Source: Gracilaria gracilis (Eukaryota > Rhodophyta > Florideophyceae > Gracilariales > Gracilariaceae). Taken from it: 64,000 bases of DNA. The notes beneath the pieces were generated by a model. That model was not told where the DNA came from, searched no databases, and was given only the letters and a program-made list of their open reading frames with translations. Below, one piece after another: positions 1 to 10,485 of the stretch (position 1 is its first letter; each line of letters opens with the position of its first letter). The stretch is from positions 62,001-126,000 of the forward strand of contig JARGSG010000264.1 of assembly GCA_030374805.1 (NCBI GenBank), in the 5' to 3' direction. The position numbers and the translations under genes were made by a program.

Positions 1-825
1 CTGACCACTTCGAAATGCACGCGACACTTTACCCAGATGGAATGCGACTTCCTTGTGTATGTGGGTCAATTTTTCCGGAGATACCAGCAACTTTCCTGTG
101 TGGGAGCGCCTAACAATGCGGTATCTGTCCATAAAACTTTGAATCCAACGACGATCTATAAAGGATTTAATCAATCGGTTGGTCTTTGAGTCGACAGCGT
201 CTTGGTGGAACGATGTGTCGGGCGAAGTGTTGATTAAGGTGATGGCAAGCGCTCTGAGGGTTTTCCAATTGAACTTCACCCCCAGCTTACGCAGACGATC
301 GAACTCTTGCAGCATGTTGAAGTGCAAACCCATCACCCATTTTCTGGGTTTCCTGCCACGTCCTGAACGAGCTTTGAGAATCACTCTCTTGAGGCCTATA
401 TGTGTGGATTTCGTGATTGTTGTGCAGGAGCCCCGTGAGTTTAGTGCACCATCATGTTCAACAAAATGATAACGGCGGTGCCAGATCGTGCTTGCCTTCA
501 TCAAATTGGCCTTCGGAGCACTACGGAACAAAGCAGGAAACTGTTTGACTGCTCGAGATATAATTTTCTTTTCGCCGTTTGCGAGGGCTTCCTTTACCAT
601 CCATGACGCTATTTTGCTACGATCATTGATCGTTATAACATTGTGAAGCGCCTCTTTGGCTTTTTTGCTTGCAACGGAGCCATCTGCAGGAGGATCAGAA
701 GCAGGTTGGGGGGCGGGTGGCGTTGGATTGGGAGGCGTTGTGGTTTGATGGGCCCGGCTTTGACGGCGTTGAGCGTCGCGCTCAAAGGCTGCCAGTATGG
801 GAGAGGCTGTGAGCGGAGGGCTCAT
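1..825 (-). CDS. CENP-B-type HTH transposon protein, partial (runs off the window start)
   Basis: An open frame runs from an ATG at 825 on the minus strand to the window edge without a stop, giving at least 275 residues. The first ~50 residues are Pro/Ala/Thr-rich. A Lys-rich helical region follows, and then, near residues 225-245, the block RRWIQSFMDRYRIVRRSHTG. That block has the spacing of the second half of a CENP-B-type helix-turn-helix, the DNA-binding domain of pogo/Tigger-like transposases and related transposon proteins. The DDE nuclease domain, if there is one, lies outside the window. No intron is needed. The frame looks intact over the visible part. No TIR is visible in the 450 bp upstream of the start. 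It could instead be a domesticated DNA-binding protein. The HTH assignment is by motif only. Confidence 0.6.
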   Translation of the reverse strand, partial: MSPPLTASPILAAFERDAQRRQSRAHQTTTPPNPTPPAPQPASDPPADGSVASKKAKEALHNVITINDRSKIASWMVKEALANGEKKIISRAVKQFPALFRSAPKANLMKASTIWHRRYHFVEHDGALNSRGSCTTITKSTHIGLKRVILKARSGRGRKPRKWVMGLHFNMLQEFDRLRKLGVKFNWKTLRALAITLINTSPDTSFHQDAVDSKTNRLIKSFIDRRWIQSFMDRYRIVRRSHTGKLLVSPEKLTHIHKEVAFHLGKVSRAFRSGQ

Positions 826-1293
826 GATGCTGGAATTGGCAAAGGAAGAGCGGAAGGACTACGATAGGTGACGGTGGTGATGAGTTGTAAAGCTGTTATA
901 TAAAATTTTGATTTGGCGGGAGATCGTGTTCGCTCTGGTCACATTTTTTGTCTTCTTGCCTAGAAGTGTTTGTACCTGTAATAATGTGGCCCATGCCAAT
1001 TGAAGTACCACACTATTTGGTCAGCCGCTTTATTTACGGTCACTGGGTGTAGTTTAATTACGTGATCAACGAGGGATATCTTAAAAATAAGACTACGTAA
1101 ACATGAAACATGGCTATTGACAGAATTATACTACATCAAAATGTGACTGACTGATATACTGAACTCCGCAACTACGGATACTGAAAATGAACGACTTATA
1201 AACTTTGAAGTTCTCTTTTCCCCGCTGGCGTCGTCAAAGACCTGCTACGTGGACCGTACCAATCAGTTAACTTTAAATTTACAACATGTTCAC
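826..1293. other. spacer without recognisable gene
   Basis: AT-leaning sequence between the transposon gene start and the first tandem repeat. It may hold the promoter of the minus-strand gene. I see no coding frame, repeat or RNA gene in it. Confidence 0.4.
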
Positions 1294-1710
1294 TGGAAAT
1301 GCAAGGAAATCGAAATAAAAAAACACAAAGATACCAAAAAGTTTTGAAAATGACGAAAAGTCGTAACTGCAATTAGAGTTGGACCGGAATTTTATAGTAT
1401 GTTGGTGCACGGAGTGCACACACGAGCTCATTAGAAATTCACGGAAATCCGAGTTCGGGAACAACAAGATACCAAAAAGTTTTGAAAATGACGAAAAGTC
1501 GTAAACGCAATAGAGTTGGACCGGGATTTTACAGTATGTTAGTGCACGGAGTGCATACACCTGTTCATTGGAAATTCACGGAAATCCGAGTTCGGGAACA
1601 ACAAGATACCAAAAAGTTTTCAAAATGACGAAAAGTCGTAATCGCAATAGAGTGGGACCAAGAGTTTGCAGTGTGTTCGTTCACGGAGTGCACCCACGTG
1701 TTTACGGGAA
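1294..1710. repeat. 138-bp tandem repeat, three copies
   Basis: Three direct units start near 1294, 1432 and 1570. Each contains the string GATACCAAAAAGTTTT (1330, 1468, 1605), then ATGACGAAAAGTCGTAA and a GTGCACGGAGTGCA block. The third unit diverges at its 3' end and passes into the larger satellite that follows. The minus-strand frames over this region only reflect the repeat and are not taken as genes. Confidence 0.85.
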
Positions 1711-1724
1711 CTTCAAAAAGTTCT

Positions 1725-3245
1725 GGGCTTCGACATAATAAGCCTTTGGGGCCCATGGTGCGGATCAGGAACGTCTCGTATACTCTAATGCGAAGCAATG
1801 TAACGTAGCTGAGTTGCATTTTCGTTGTAGAGCTCTAGGAAGAAGCTGAACGACGTTTCATGGTTCTAAGACCTCCTACAACGGTTTTATCATTATTACT
1901 GTTTGTCACGTGCCTCCACCATGCCCTAAAGAGCTTTCGGACGATATCAATCTTCGTGATGTTTCTTTTAAAGATTAAAAGAGAGCCTGGGGCTCCTGAT
2001 TCGGTTCAAGAGCGTCTAGTACAGTGTGAAGCGAAACAGTAAAACGTACAACAGAGTCGGTTTGGTTGCGATGCTCTAAGGAGAGACCGAGTGAAGTTCG
2101 TTGGTTGCCCATGCTCCTAATACGTTTCGCTCATTATTTTTATTTATTAGTGGCTTTCGACGGCGCAAGAAACGCAACGGAATCCATAATTTAGGCCCGG
2201 AATTTACCATGGAGTCCAACGCTTAGCTGAAGTAAGTGGAATGGCGCGCTATCTTTCACGAAACCGCGAAGAGCCTAATTCCATTACTGGTCTTCTTTAT
2301 GTTGACTTCAATCACTCAAACAAGGCTTTGGAGCCCCTGAAGCACCTCACAAACGCCTCATTGGGTCTAAGGCGAAGCAATGTAACGTTTAAAAGCAGAG
2401 TCCGTTTGGTTGCAAGGCTCTATAGAGAAGCCGAAGGAAACTTGTTGGTTCCTGAATCTCCTACTACCTTTCCCTCATTATTGCTATTCGTCTGTTGCTT
2501 TTACCATGGCCTAACAAGGCTTTCGGACAGTACCCGTTTTCGTGTTGTTGATTTGAATGGGTCGAAGAAGGCTCTGGGGCCCCTGTTGCAGTTCAGGAAC
2601 GTCTCGTACAGTCTAATGCGAAGCAATGTGACTTAGATGAGGGAAATTGTGGTGTTAAAGCTCTAGGAAGAAGCCCAACGACGGTACTTGGCTCTAAAAC
2701 CTTCTAAAACGGTTTTATCATTATTATTGCTCGTCCTGTGCCTCTTCCATGCCCCAAAGAGCTTTCGGACAATGTCCTTCTTCGTGATGTTTCCTTCAAA
2801 GATTCAAAGAGCGCCTGGGGCTCCTGAATCTGTTCAAGACCGTCTCGTGCAGTCTGAAGCGAAACAGTATAACGTAGAACAGAGTCCGTTTGGTTGCGAA
2901 GCTCTAAGGAGAATCCGAGTGAGGTTCGTTGGTTGCCCAAGCTCCTTGTGTCTTTCGCTTATTATTCTTTAATCATTAGTTGCTTTAGATGGCCCAAGAA
3001 ACGCACCGGCATCCATAATGCAGGCCCGGAATTTACCATGGAGTCCAACGCTTAGCTGAAGCAAGCGGAATGGCGCGCTATCTTTCACAAAGCCGAAAAG
3101 AGCCTCCTCCCATTACTGGTATTCATTATGTTGACTTCAATCACTCAAACAAGGCCTTGGAGCCCCTGACGCACCTCAAAAACGTCTCAATGGGTCTAAG
3201 GCGAAGCAATGTAACGTTAAAAAGGAGAGTCTGTTGGTTGCAAAG
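1725..3245. repeat. higher-order satellite, ~828-bp unit of three diverged monomers
   Basis: The marker GCGAAGCAATGTAAC, or its variant GCGAAACAGTA, recurs near 1791, 2033, 2372, 2619, 2859 and 3201. Spacings alternate ~242, ~339, ~247, ~240 and ~342 bp, so every third monomer matches at ~826-829 bp. Neighbouring monomers share only blocks such as GTTTGGTTGC and GCTCTAAGGAGA. This is the pattern of a higher-order satellite, with just under two higher-order units present. Short frames within it follow the repeat and are not called as genes. Confidence 0.8.
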
Positions 3246-3477
3246 CAGCGCGTCTGTTCATCGCAGGAAGTATTCGTTCGCCTCTACTACGGTGTGAGCG
3301 AAAACGTCACACGACGCAGTTTTGACAACGTTCTAGTTAGCGCTAACTTCTGACGTTGACGAAAGCATGAGGAACGAAAGCCAGATCGATTAACATAGTC
3401 AGGAATGGATCGACGAAAATGATGATTACAGTCGCTTAGCATTTTCTGACAGTTCTCAGGCACCTCAAGGACGGCTC

Positions 3478-4983
3478 TTGAAGTCAGAACGGCGCGCGAG
3501 AAGGACAGAGTCTCAAGCAGAGAATATTGAACCACCGGAGGACATCATCCCCACCGAGGTGATGCGGCAGGAAGATGTGGTACATGTCATTGGTACAAAG
3601 ACATTCGTAACATCGCGGTGGCAAGATGACACAAGAGAAGAAGCTGTGAACCGATCCGTGATGCAGCGAACAAACGAGTTTGAAGATAGCAATGATTTCA
3701 GACTTGGTGAAATTGTGCAACAAAAAGAAGATCTGTCATTTGAAGGAATGCAGCAGTCCAGAAAGAACTCAGGACGCGGGGTTATTGTTCGAGTGAATCA
3801 TCTATAGAAACCCACCATTGTAAAATGGGAGAGGTTTCATACAGCCCAGGGCCATTTTGGGATACTCCGGAAGAAGAAATACCCGTCTATGAATGTATAA
3901 ACGATGACTACGACTATCAAATCGGAGATACTGTTCTGCATATCCCATGCAAGTCCCCAGATGTACTCATGGATTGGACTGGGTCAGTATTATCTTGGAC
4001 CATCAGCGAGGAGAAGCAACTGTAAAGTGGGCCTCTGGAGTCGTGACAAAGGCGATATCCGATGAGCTTGTTCAGCTTGATACAGATATTGGCGATGAAA
4101 ATGGTACAGGATCCGAAAGTGCATATTCTGGTAATGACGATGACTCAGATGCTGTAATATATTTCGAAGCCGAAAGTGGATTCTCATGTCCGGAGCTGAT
4201 GTTGAATTGGGGTTCAGATAGGGGCAGCGATACTTACGATTACCGAACGTCTGACGTAGATTACGGGTCATATGCCGTGGGCTCACTTCTGAAAGAGCTT
4301 TATGCCTCAAACATGTTCTGGACTAAATTAACTGAAGAGAATATGACAAGGTCTACTCAGTTGGCTGACGGATACGTAGCTGAAGCAATGGAAGACTGAA
4401 AACGTATCAAAGATTCAGAGGGAGCCTCTCTGAGTCGTACCGAACATGCCTTGGTTACAGGTATTCTTGTCACCCGTGCTATATCTGAGTTGTTGGCCCG
4501 ATCAGTAATTGAACCTAATGATCAGTCACAGGAAAAGGATGAGCATGGCATGAAAGATTTGAAAGATGAGCGATTATAATTTAGCGCTGCGTTTGTCATT
4601 GCGTTTGAATGTCCGATCTCCACGGTTGTGGGTCAAGAGCAAAGTCGCGAGCAAAATGGGACGCGGGAGCATGGAAGTGATGCGCCTAATTCTTCTGCCA
4701 TGAAAGTGGATGCCGTTGAGGGCCACATACCAAACGATTTGCTTGTGATGCACAACGAACGACCGGTCCATGTCTTAGAGAATAGCTCTTATAGTACAGT
4801 ATCGAAACAGTCATTACCGAAATTGTGTGTCCCGGAGGAGCCATACGACTTTTTCTACGATCATAATGCCCCTGGTAGTACTCGAAATCATACGTTTCTT
4901 TGAGTCATATCCAAAGAATGGCGATGCCTTCGAATAAGTCTACCAGATGGGATCATAGTAAAAGCATTTCAACGACATGATAA
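3478..4983 (+). pseudogene. UBE2O-like E2/E3 ubiquitin-conjugating protein, 5' part, broken
   Basis: The translated frames resemble the N-terminal and linker parts of the large UBE2O/UBC23-24 family of E2-E3 hybrids. They show repeated small beta-type modules such as DTVLHIPC and VKWASGVVTKAISDELVQLD, an acidic Asp/Ser-rich linker near 4090-4260, and then the start of a UBC fold (SKEWRCLRISLPDGIIVKAF) at about 4910-4965. The gene is dead. There is a TAG at 3805-3807, frame changes near 3810-3830 and 4010-4025, a TGA at 4397-4399, and a TGA at 4901-4903 where the family has Arg before IxKEW. The frame stops at 4983 at the edge of an inserted element and resumes at 12964. The family is known to conjugate ubiquitin, and this copy cannot encode a full protein. 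A 230-bp spacer upstream (3246-3477) shows nothing clear. Confidence 0.68.
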
Positions 4984-5215
4984 CGTCGGTGTTATCGGAA
5001 TGCTAGTTTTGGTGTCAAAAATGAGCGAATTAAAATGATCGAAAAACCGGTGAATTTATCCAAATTTGGATGTGCTGAATTTCCGAAAATATTTCCACAT
5101 TTCCACTTGTGCTAGTTTGTGTGGAAAGAATCATTCAGGATTATTTCCATCATTGCTAGTTTGGATGGAAGACAAACTAGCATGTTACTTCGGTTCACGC
5201 TAGTTTCCGAACCCA
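4984..5215 (+). repeat. E1 left TIR and subterminal GCTAGTTT repeats
   Basis: The ~25-bp TIR occupies 4984-5009. GCTAGTTT or its complement then recurs near 5002, 5110, 5152, 5175 and 5198 in both orientations. In CACTA elements such subterminal repeats bind the element's small DNA-binding protein. That role is inferred here. Confidence 0.7.
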
Positions 5216-5254
5216 ATGTAAGTGTGTAAGTGGCACATATTTAGAACTATACGG

Positions 5255-5285
5255 CGGCGAATAGGTATATATATACATAGATAGC
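5255..5285 (+). promoter_or_regulatory. TATA-like box upstream of the E1 transposase
   Basis: The string GGTATATATATACATAG at about 5262-5278 is the only strong TATA-like site between the left TIR and the transposase frame. This is a weak call based on composition alone. Confidence 0.25.
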
Positions 5286-5915
5286 TACTTATGGAATACG
5301 ATTAGAAGAATACAAACCCTTCGAATAGGAACTCTCTATAGAGATACAGCACATCTATTCAACAACTCTCATATCAGATATCGGCCGTTTATTCTCTCAC
5401 TATTGAAACGCTTTCGCATCACGTGTCACCTCCCCCATCATCCCATCCCATCCTCTGTGCGCCATATTACGCTCCCCGCTACGTACACCGCCTCTCCCCC
5501 AACGTCCCCACACCGCTCCCCGCCACGACTAATTGCTGCTGTTAAGGCTGCTCCTTCTTCACTCGCACCATCCCTGCCATTCAAAGGCACCAAAGGAGAT
5601 GCCCCAACCGTCTCACCGCCAACAAGCGTTTCCTCTCCCCCAGCGGCAACGTCCCTCACTTCCCCCCACGCACAAAGCGTCACAAGTCCACCCCTCTAAC
5701 TCCCGCCACCACCGCCACCTCCTCTCTCCAATCGCCCTCCCGATAACGTCCCCATTGCCGACGACGACTCCTGCCACCAGCAACAGCTCCCCCTATCCGA
5801 CCGCACACAAGACGCCTATCATATCGTAGGCACCCCCGTCTGCTCCCTTTCCCCCTCCCCACCTCCTCCACCGCCCCCCTCCTTCCCTCTCCTCAAAAAC
5901 CCCCACCTCGAACAG

Positions 5916-7740
5916 ATGGTCCTCTACATCTCTTCCATCGCTTCCACCCTCGGCCACCGCGAGGCAGATGAACTCATCTCTCTCCTCCACGACCACGCCT
6001 TCTCCAAGTCAGCCTTCCACAACACCGTCTCCTCCGCCTCCCAGTGTCTAAAACTTCAAACAGACCACTTCCAACAACGAGTCAGCAACATCGGTTTCAC
6101 CCCCATCACCCTCCACGACCCAAAGCACCTCTTCACAGCCACCATCTTCCGAAAGGATGCTATCCAAGTCCTTAAAGGACAACTCGCACTCGCACACTCC
6201 GACGACACCTTTTTCCATCACGTCCCCCATACAACCTCCTCCGGCTCTCCCGCTTTCGCCCACACCATGGCTTCTTCCCTCGGAAAAGAAGCTGTCCCAG
6301 CCCTCAAGCTCGCAATCATGATGTACCCCAGCAACTACTGCATCGGGCAAACCCCTGAGAACAGCGGTGTGGACTCTTTCATCGGCTTCGTCCGAGTATA
6401 CTACGACAAGTCTTCCACCTCTTTCAAATCCTCTTCCAGCACCTCCCACCCCCTTCACATCATCCTCCTCAACTTCTCCGATTCGTTCCGTCCCAAATGT
6501 ATCACTGGCACCCTCACCCTTCTTGGATACCTGCAAATCTCTTTCAATCTGGTCACCAGTTCTCAAGACCCCGATACCATCCCCCAAACCTTTTCCAGCA
6601 TCTGCCGCTCTACCAAAATGCAACCCATCCAGCGTGCCATCTCCAACCTCCTCGACCCTCTTCTATCCTGCAGCCTTATTGGCTTCCCCTTTCGTGACGC
6701 TAATGATGTGCTCTGCCATTGTCCCCCAATCATCGCCAGCTACTGCGCAGGCATCCCAGAAGCAAAAAAAATTTTCGGCTTCTCCCACGGCACCCGCCCC
6801 CAGTATCCATGCCACTGATGTACCATCCCCCGCTCCGAGCTCAATCTACCAATTCCATCCCCCCTTCTCCGATCCCAGACCCAGACTCTCGCCGCCCGCA
6901 AATCACACTCTGCCCTCCTCCAAGATGCTGAGAAGGCTCACCTCGCCAGAAAGCCTATAATCGCCCAAAACACCAAGGAAAAGGTCGTTAAAGCATTCCA
7001 CTCCCTTTCCCTCGCAAAATAGTCCTCTCTCTTCGAGTCTTACCCTCTCCTCCACATCACCCCTCTCCTCTGGCCTTATAACATCTTCCCCTTCGAACCA
7101 CTCCATAAATTCCACCCCGACATCTCCAAGCTCATCAAACTCGCAGCCATCTAGAGAATCAAGTCAGGGTCACTCCTGACTGCTTCCCGTCGCTACAAGT
7201 CCCGGCATTCCTTCAACTCCGTCCGCTCCTCCATCCTAAAACCACTCTTCTCACTCTTATTCATTCTACCATCTCCCCTCTCCTCTTTGTGTCCCATCCC
7301 TGTCGTCTCCCCGGTTCCAAATCCAAACGACTAAAATTGGGCTCCTCCGGTCGGCACGCTGCTGTGTAGCAATCAAGAACCGCTCCAAGTCTCCGCGTTA
7401 ATTCTCCATAAAGTATTTCTCCCTCATCGCTGCTAGCCTCTCCAAGAATCTCGCAACACCAAGCAACAAACCATTGAAACCTCGCAATTCCAAAATACTC
7501 TCCCTTTCTGGAGTCCGACCCCCTTCTAAACCTCATCTTACGATTTGGTTCCTACAGCACCTTTTGCTTCGATCCATTCAGTGAATTGCACCTCAGTGTT
7601 TTCAAGCTCATCACGCTGGTCGCAATCTAAGAAATCAGAACAGAAGCATTCGCCATAGTATTTCGTTCACCTACAGCTCGAAAATCCTTCCATTCCGTCC
7701 GTCATTCCATCGTCAAACAATCGACCACCATCCCCGCAAC
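5916..7740 (+). pseudogene. Plavaka/CACTA-like transposase of E1, interrupted by stops
   Basis: The first 300 codons (5916-6818) are open. The segment HIILLNFSDSFRPK, followed by TGTLTLLGYLQ, resembles the 'LxLxNLSxxxRxK...LLGYLP' region of Plavaka-type CACTA-like transposases. Near codons 260-295 an IGFPFRDAN...PPIIASYCAGIPEAK region matches the following block of that family. The same frame continues through TGA 6816-6818, TAG 7020-7022 and TAG 7152-7154, with family-like text (WPYNIFPFEPLHKFHPDISK) near 7080-7130. A diverged second copy of the last segment follows at about 7540-7740. The region is very C-rich on this strand, so opposite-strand frames are shadows. The true start may lie upstream, since the frame is open before 5916. 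The protein would act on DNA in the nucleus, but this copy is inactive. Family assignment is by eye. Confidence 0.5.
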
Positions 7741-8841
7741 TCCAAAACGCCTGATTGGTAGGTTAGTTGGCTAGCGTGCCGGTACCGCATGGTACGGATC
7801 GGAATAGGAACGAAGCTTGTAAGTGGGCGTACGTACCGGCGGTCGTGACAAAATTAGGAGGTACGGAACGTCAGGGGCGATCGAGGAATGTGAAAAGAGT
7901 CCGAACACCGTGAACACATAGTAGAGATATACTCAACGACCGGTTGAATCTAGATCTGGATGAAGAATACTAATTTCATGGATCCGACCGTTACCCGCTA
8001 CTCTCATTGGATTGCAGAAAAGAAGAGTTGCAAAGTTGGTGCCTCTCTACTCCGTAGGGACGCACTACAGTGTGCAACGGCCACTGCACCACGTGGCAAA
8101 AATGCCTCCTGTTACGGTCTGCAAATTATCTAAAACTCTCACTACGTGTACTACCTTTCATACAGCTCCTCTTAGAATCATTTTCCGACGTCTGCCAGCA
8201 GACACACTCTTCCTATTGTCGACAGATCCTCCTCTATTTGAGATATTCGTGGGCTCTGGTGCATTATCATTGTGAGGGGTACAATATGTTGTAATGTAGC
8301 CAGAAAAAGTTTCTTTTATCACCAAATCAACACTTTCAGTCATGGTAGGTAGCGAATAACCGAATCTCTCTAATTACTGTTTAAGTATCCAACTATTTTA
8401 TATGTACAAAACCCCACACTCAATGCGAATGTCACCGCACTTTCATGGTGCCACTCTTTCATTCACAGGCTTCAATTCGTTTCGCAGAGTTAGCATGAAC
8501 CTAGAAAACAATAGAATACTACCAACTTTGCTAGGTCAATTGGACAGCAGAACGAGTTATTATGGATTCTAATCCGTAAAATTGATAAAGACCCACTGTG
8601 GGCCACCCCGCGGCCTATATTCAGAGGGAGACACCAGCAAAGTCTCAAAGTGGACCGGAGCGAGAGACAACTCCATTGATACATCGTTGTAGTCCCAGTA
8701 CTGCTTCAGACCGCTATCCATGCCGAAAAATAATTCCATCATTTCTTGTTGGCCAGGTCCCCTGAACGGCGGACCGATGACACCTCCGATCGCTGTCCCA
8801 GGCTGTCGTTTTAATGAGTTGAAAATAAAAAAATCCTTTTT
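7741..8841. other. E1 interior with no clear gene
   Basis: The base composition changes from C-rich to mixed. A minus-strand frame at 8569-8901 gives ~70 residues of plausible protein text (for example LKQYWDYNDVSMELSLAP) before it enters the hairpin repeat. I do not recognise it. The segment 8795-8841 is the reverse complement of the AT-rich linker between hairpins at 35876-35916. Confidence 0.35.
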
Positions 8842-9816
8842 GGGACAGCGGACCAGGGTGGCATGGTGCTTCATCGGTGCACCGATGAAACGCCACGACA
8901 CCCGGGTCCGCTGTCAACGGCGCATTGATGGTGCCACGTATGCCAACATTACAGGTTTGCCACATACGGCGCGTTGGGACAGCGGACCCGGGTGGTGTGG
9001 CACTTCATCGGTGCACGATGAAGCGCCACGACACCCGGGTCCGCTGTCAACGGCGCATTGGTGGTGCCACGTATGCCAACATTACAGGTTTGCCACACAC
9101 GGCGCGTTGGGACAGCGGACCCGGGTGGTGTGGCACTTCATTGCGGTGCACCGATGAAGCGCCACGACACCCGGGTCCGCTGTCAACGGCGCATTGGTGG
9201 TGCCACGTATGCCAACATTACAGGTTTGCCACACACGGCGCGTTGGGACAGCGGACAAGGGTGGCGTGGCGCTTCATCGGTGCACCGAATGAAGCGCCAC
9301 GACACCCGGGTCCGCTGTCAACGGCGCATTGGTGGCGCCACGTATGCCAACATTTCAGGTTTGCCACACACGGCGCGTTGGGACAGCGGACCAGGGTGGT
9401 GTGGCGCTTCATCGGTGCACCGATGAAGCGCCACGACACCCGGGTCCGCTGTCAACGGCGCATTGGTGGCGCCACGTATGCCAACATTTCAGGTTTTGCC
9501 ACACACGGCGCGTTGGGACAGCGGACCAGGGTGGTGTGGCGCTTCATCGGTGCACCGATGAAGCGCCACGACACCCGGGTCCGCTGTCAACGGCACATTG
9601 TTGGGGCCACGTATGCCGCCACTCAAGCTTCATCACTCAGGGCGCGTGGACAGCGGGCCGGGGTGCACTTTAGCTTAATTACTCACCCCACGTTGACGTT
9701 GCCGCGTATGCCACCACCACATGTTTATCACTCACGGCGCCCTGGGACAGCGGACCGGACTGGCGTGGCGCTTCAGCGGTGCACCGATGAAGCGCCACGC
9801 TACCCTAGTCCGCTGT
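8842..9816. repeat. array of ~74-bp palindromic hairpin repeats, ~135-bp period
   Basis: Seven full units lie at 8842-8915, 8976-9048, 9109-9184, 9245-9319, 9380-9453, 9515-9588 and 9744-9816, plus a half unit near 9648-9670. Each is an almost perfect inverted repeat: GGGACAGCGGACC...CGCTTCATCGGTGC, then its complement. The units are separated by a conserved ~60-bp linker (ACGGCGCATTGGTGG...GCCACACACGGCGCGTT). Each transcript could fold into a ~35-bp stem on either strand. The long frames that cross the array only reflect the repeat. Confidence 0.92.
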
Positions 9817-10485
9817 TTAAGGCTGAAATTAGTCCGCCAGAAACTTTATTTATTTATGCATTGCTTAAAAATTGTTATGCAAGTGTGCTATAGATGATAT
9901 GAATTTAGTGTATCTTTGTAAATGGTGCGGGGGTGTAAGCTCTAAATTACGATATATGCACGGTGTACACTTTAAACTAACATTGGGCGCACATGATGAA
10001 GTAGAAGGTAGTGAACGAGAAAGAGGGGTACAACGAAGGAAGAGAGTGGAATGGAAGATATATAGGATGGAGAGGACGAGCAGGAAAACGAAAATAAAGA
10101 GATGTTAGGTGGCCATGATAAAAATACAGATAGGGGTTACGAAGAAGAACAGACGCCAATAGATGGCGAAGATGAGTAGTTTTAATATAGGGCCTGTATT
10201 GTTGTGTGTGTTCTTGATAGAGGCTTGAGATGAAATGTGAACATATAATTTGTTTGAACGGCAACATAAAGAGAAATGAAGAAAAAAATAGGTTAATCTG
10301 CATGGGCTGAGGAGATTTTGTGTGTATGCACGGAGTATAAGGTTTATAATTTGTTCTAATTACTAGAGAATGTCATTTCCAAGAACACTGTCAGAGTTGG
10401 TGTGAAAAGGGGCAGGATCCTGCCTTTTGGCTATTCGTCCATCAGCGGAGGTGAGATAAAAGTATGCATTTCTGGAATCATACTC
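9817..10485. other. E1 spacer between hairpin array and oxidoreductase gene
   Basis: AT-rich sequence with only short frames (for example 9872-10108, 78 codons, unrecognised). It would include the 3' flank of the minus-strand gene. No TIR or other repeat is seen. Confidence 0.35.

Noticed and set aside
5403..5871. Pro/Thr-rich frames before the transposase
   Set aside because: Low-complexity CT-rich DNA; could include transposase N-terminus but no start can be decided.
6048..6623. 191-codon minus frame opposite the E1 transposase
   Set aside because: Antisense of a C-rich coding strand; Gly/Glu/Val-rich text without family resemblance.
9058..9673. Long plus-strand frames (up to 322 codons) across the hairpin array
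   Set aside because: They repeat with the 135-bp period on both strands and simply reflect the satellite.
8842..9816. CRISPR array
   Set aside because: Units are 74-bp palindromes with near-identical linkers, in eukaryotic transposon DNA; spacers are not unique.
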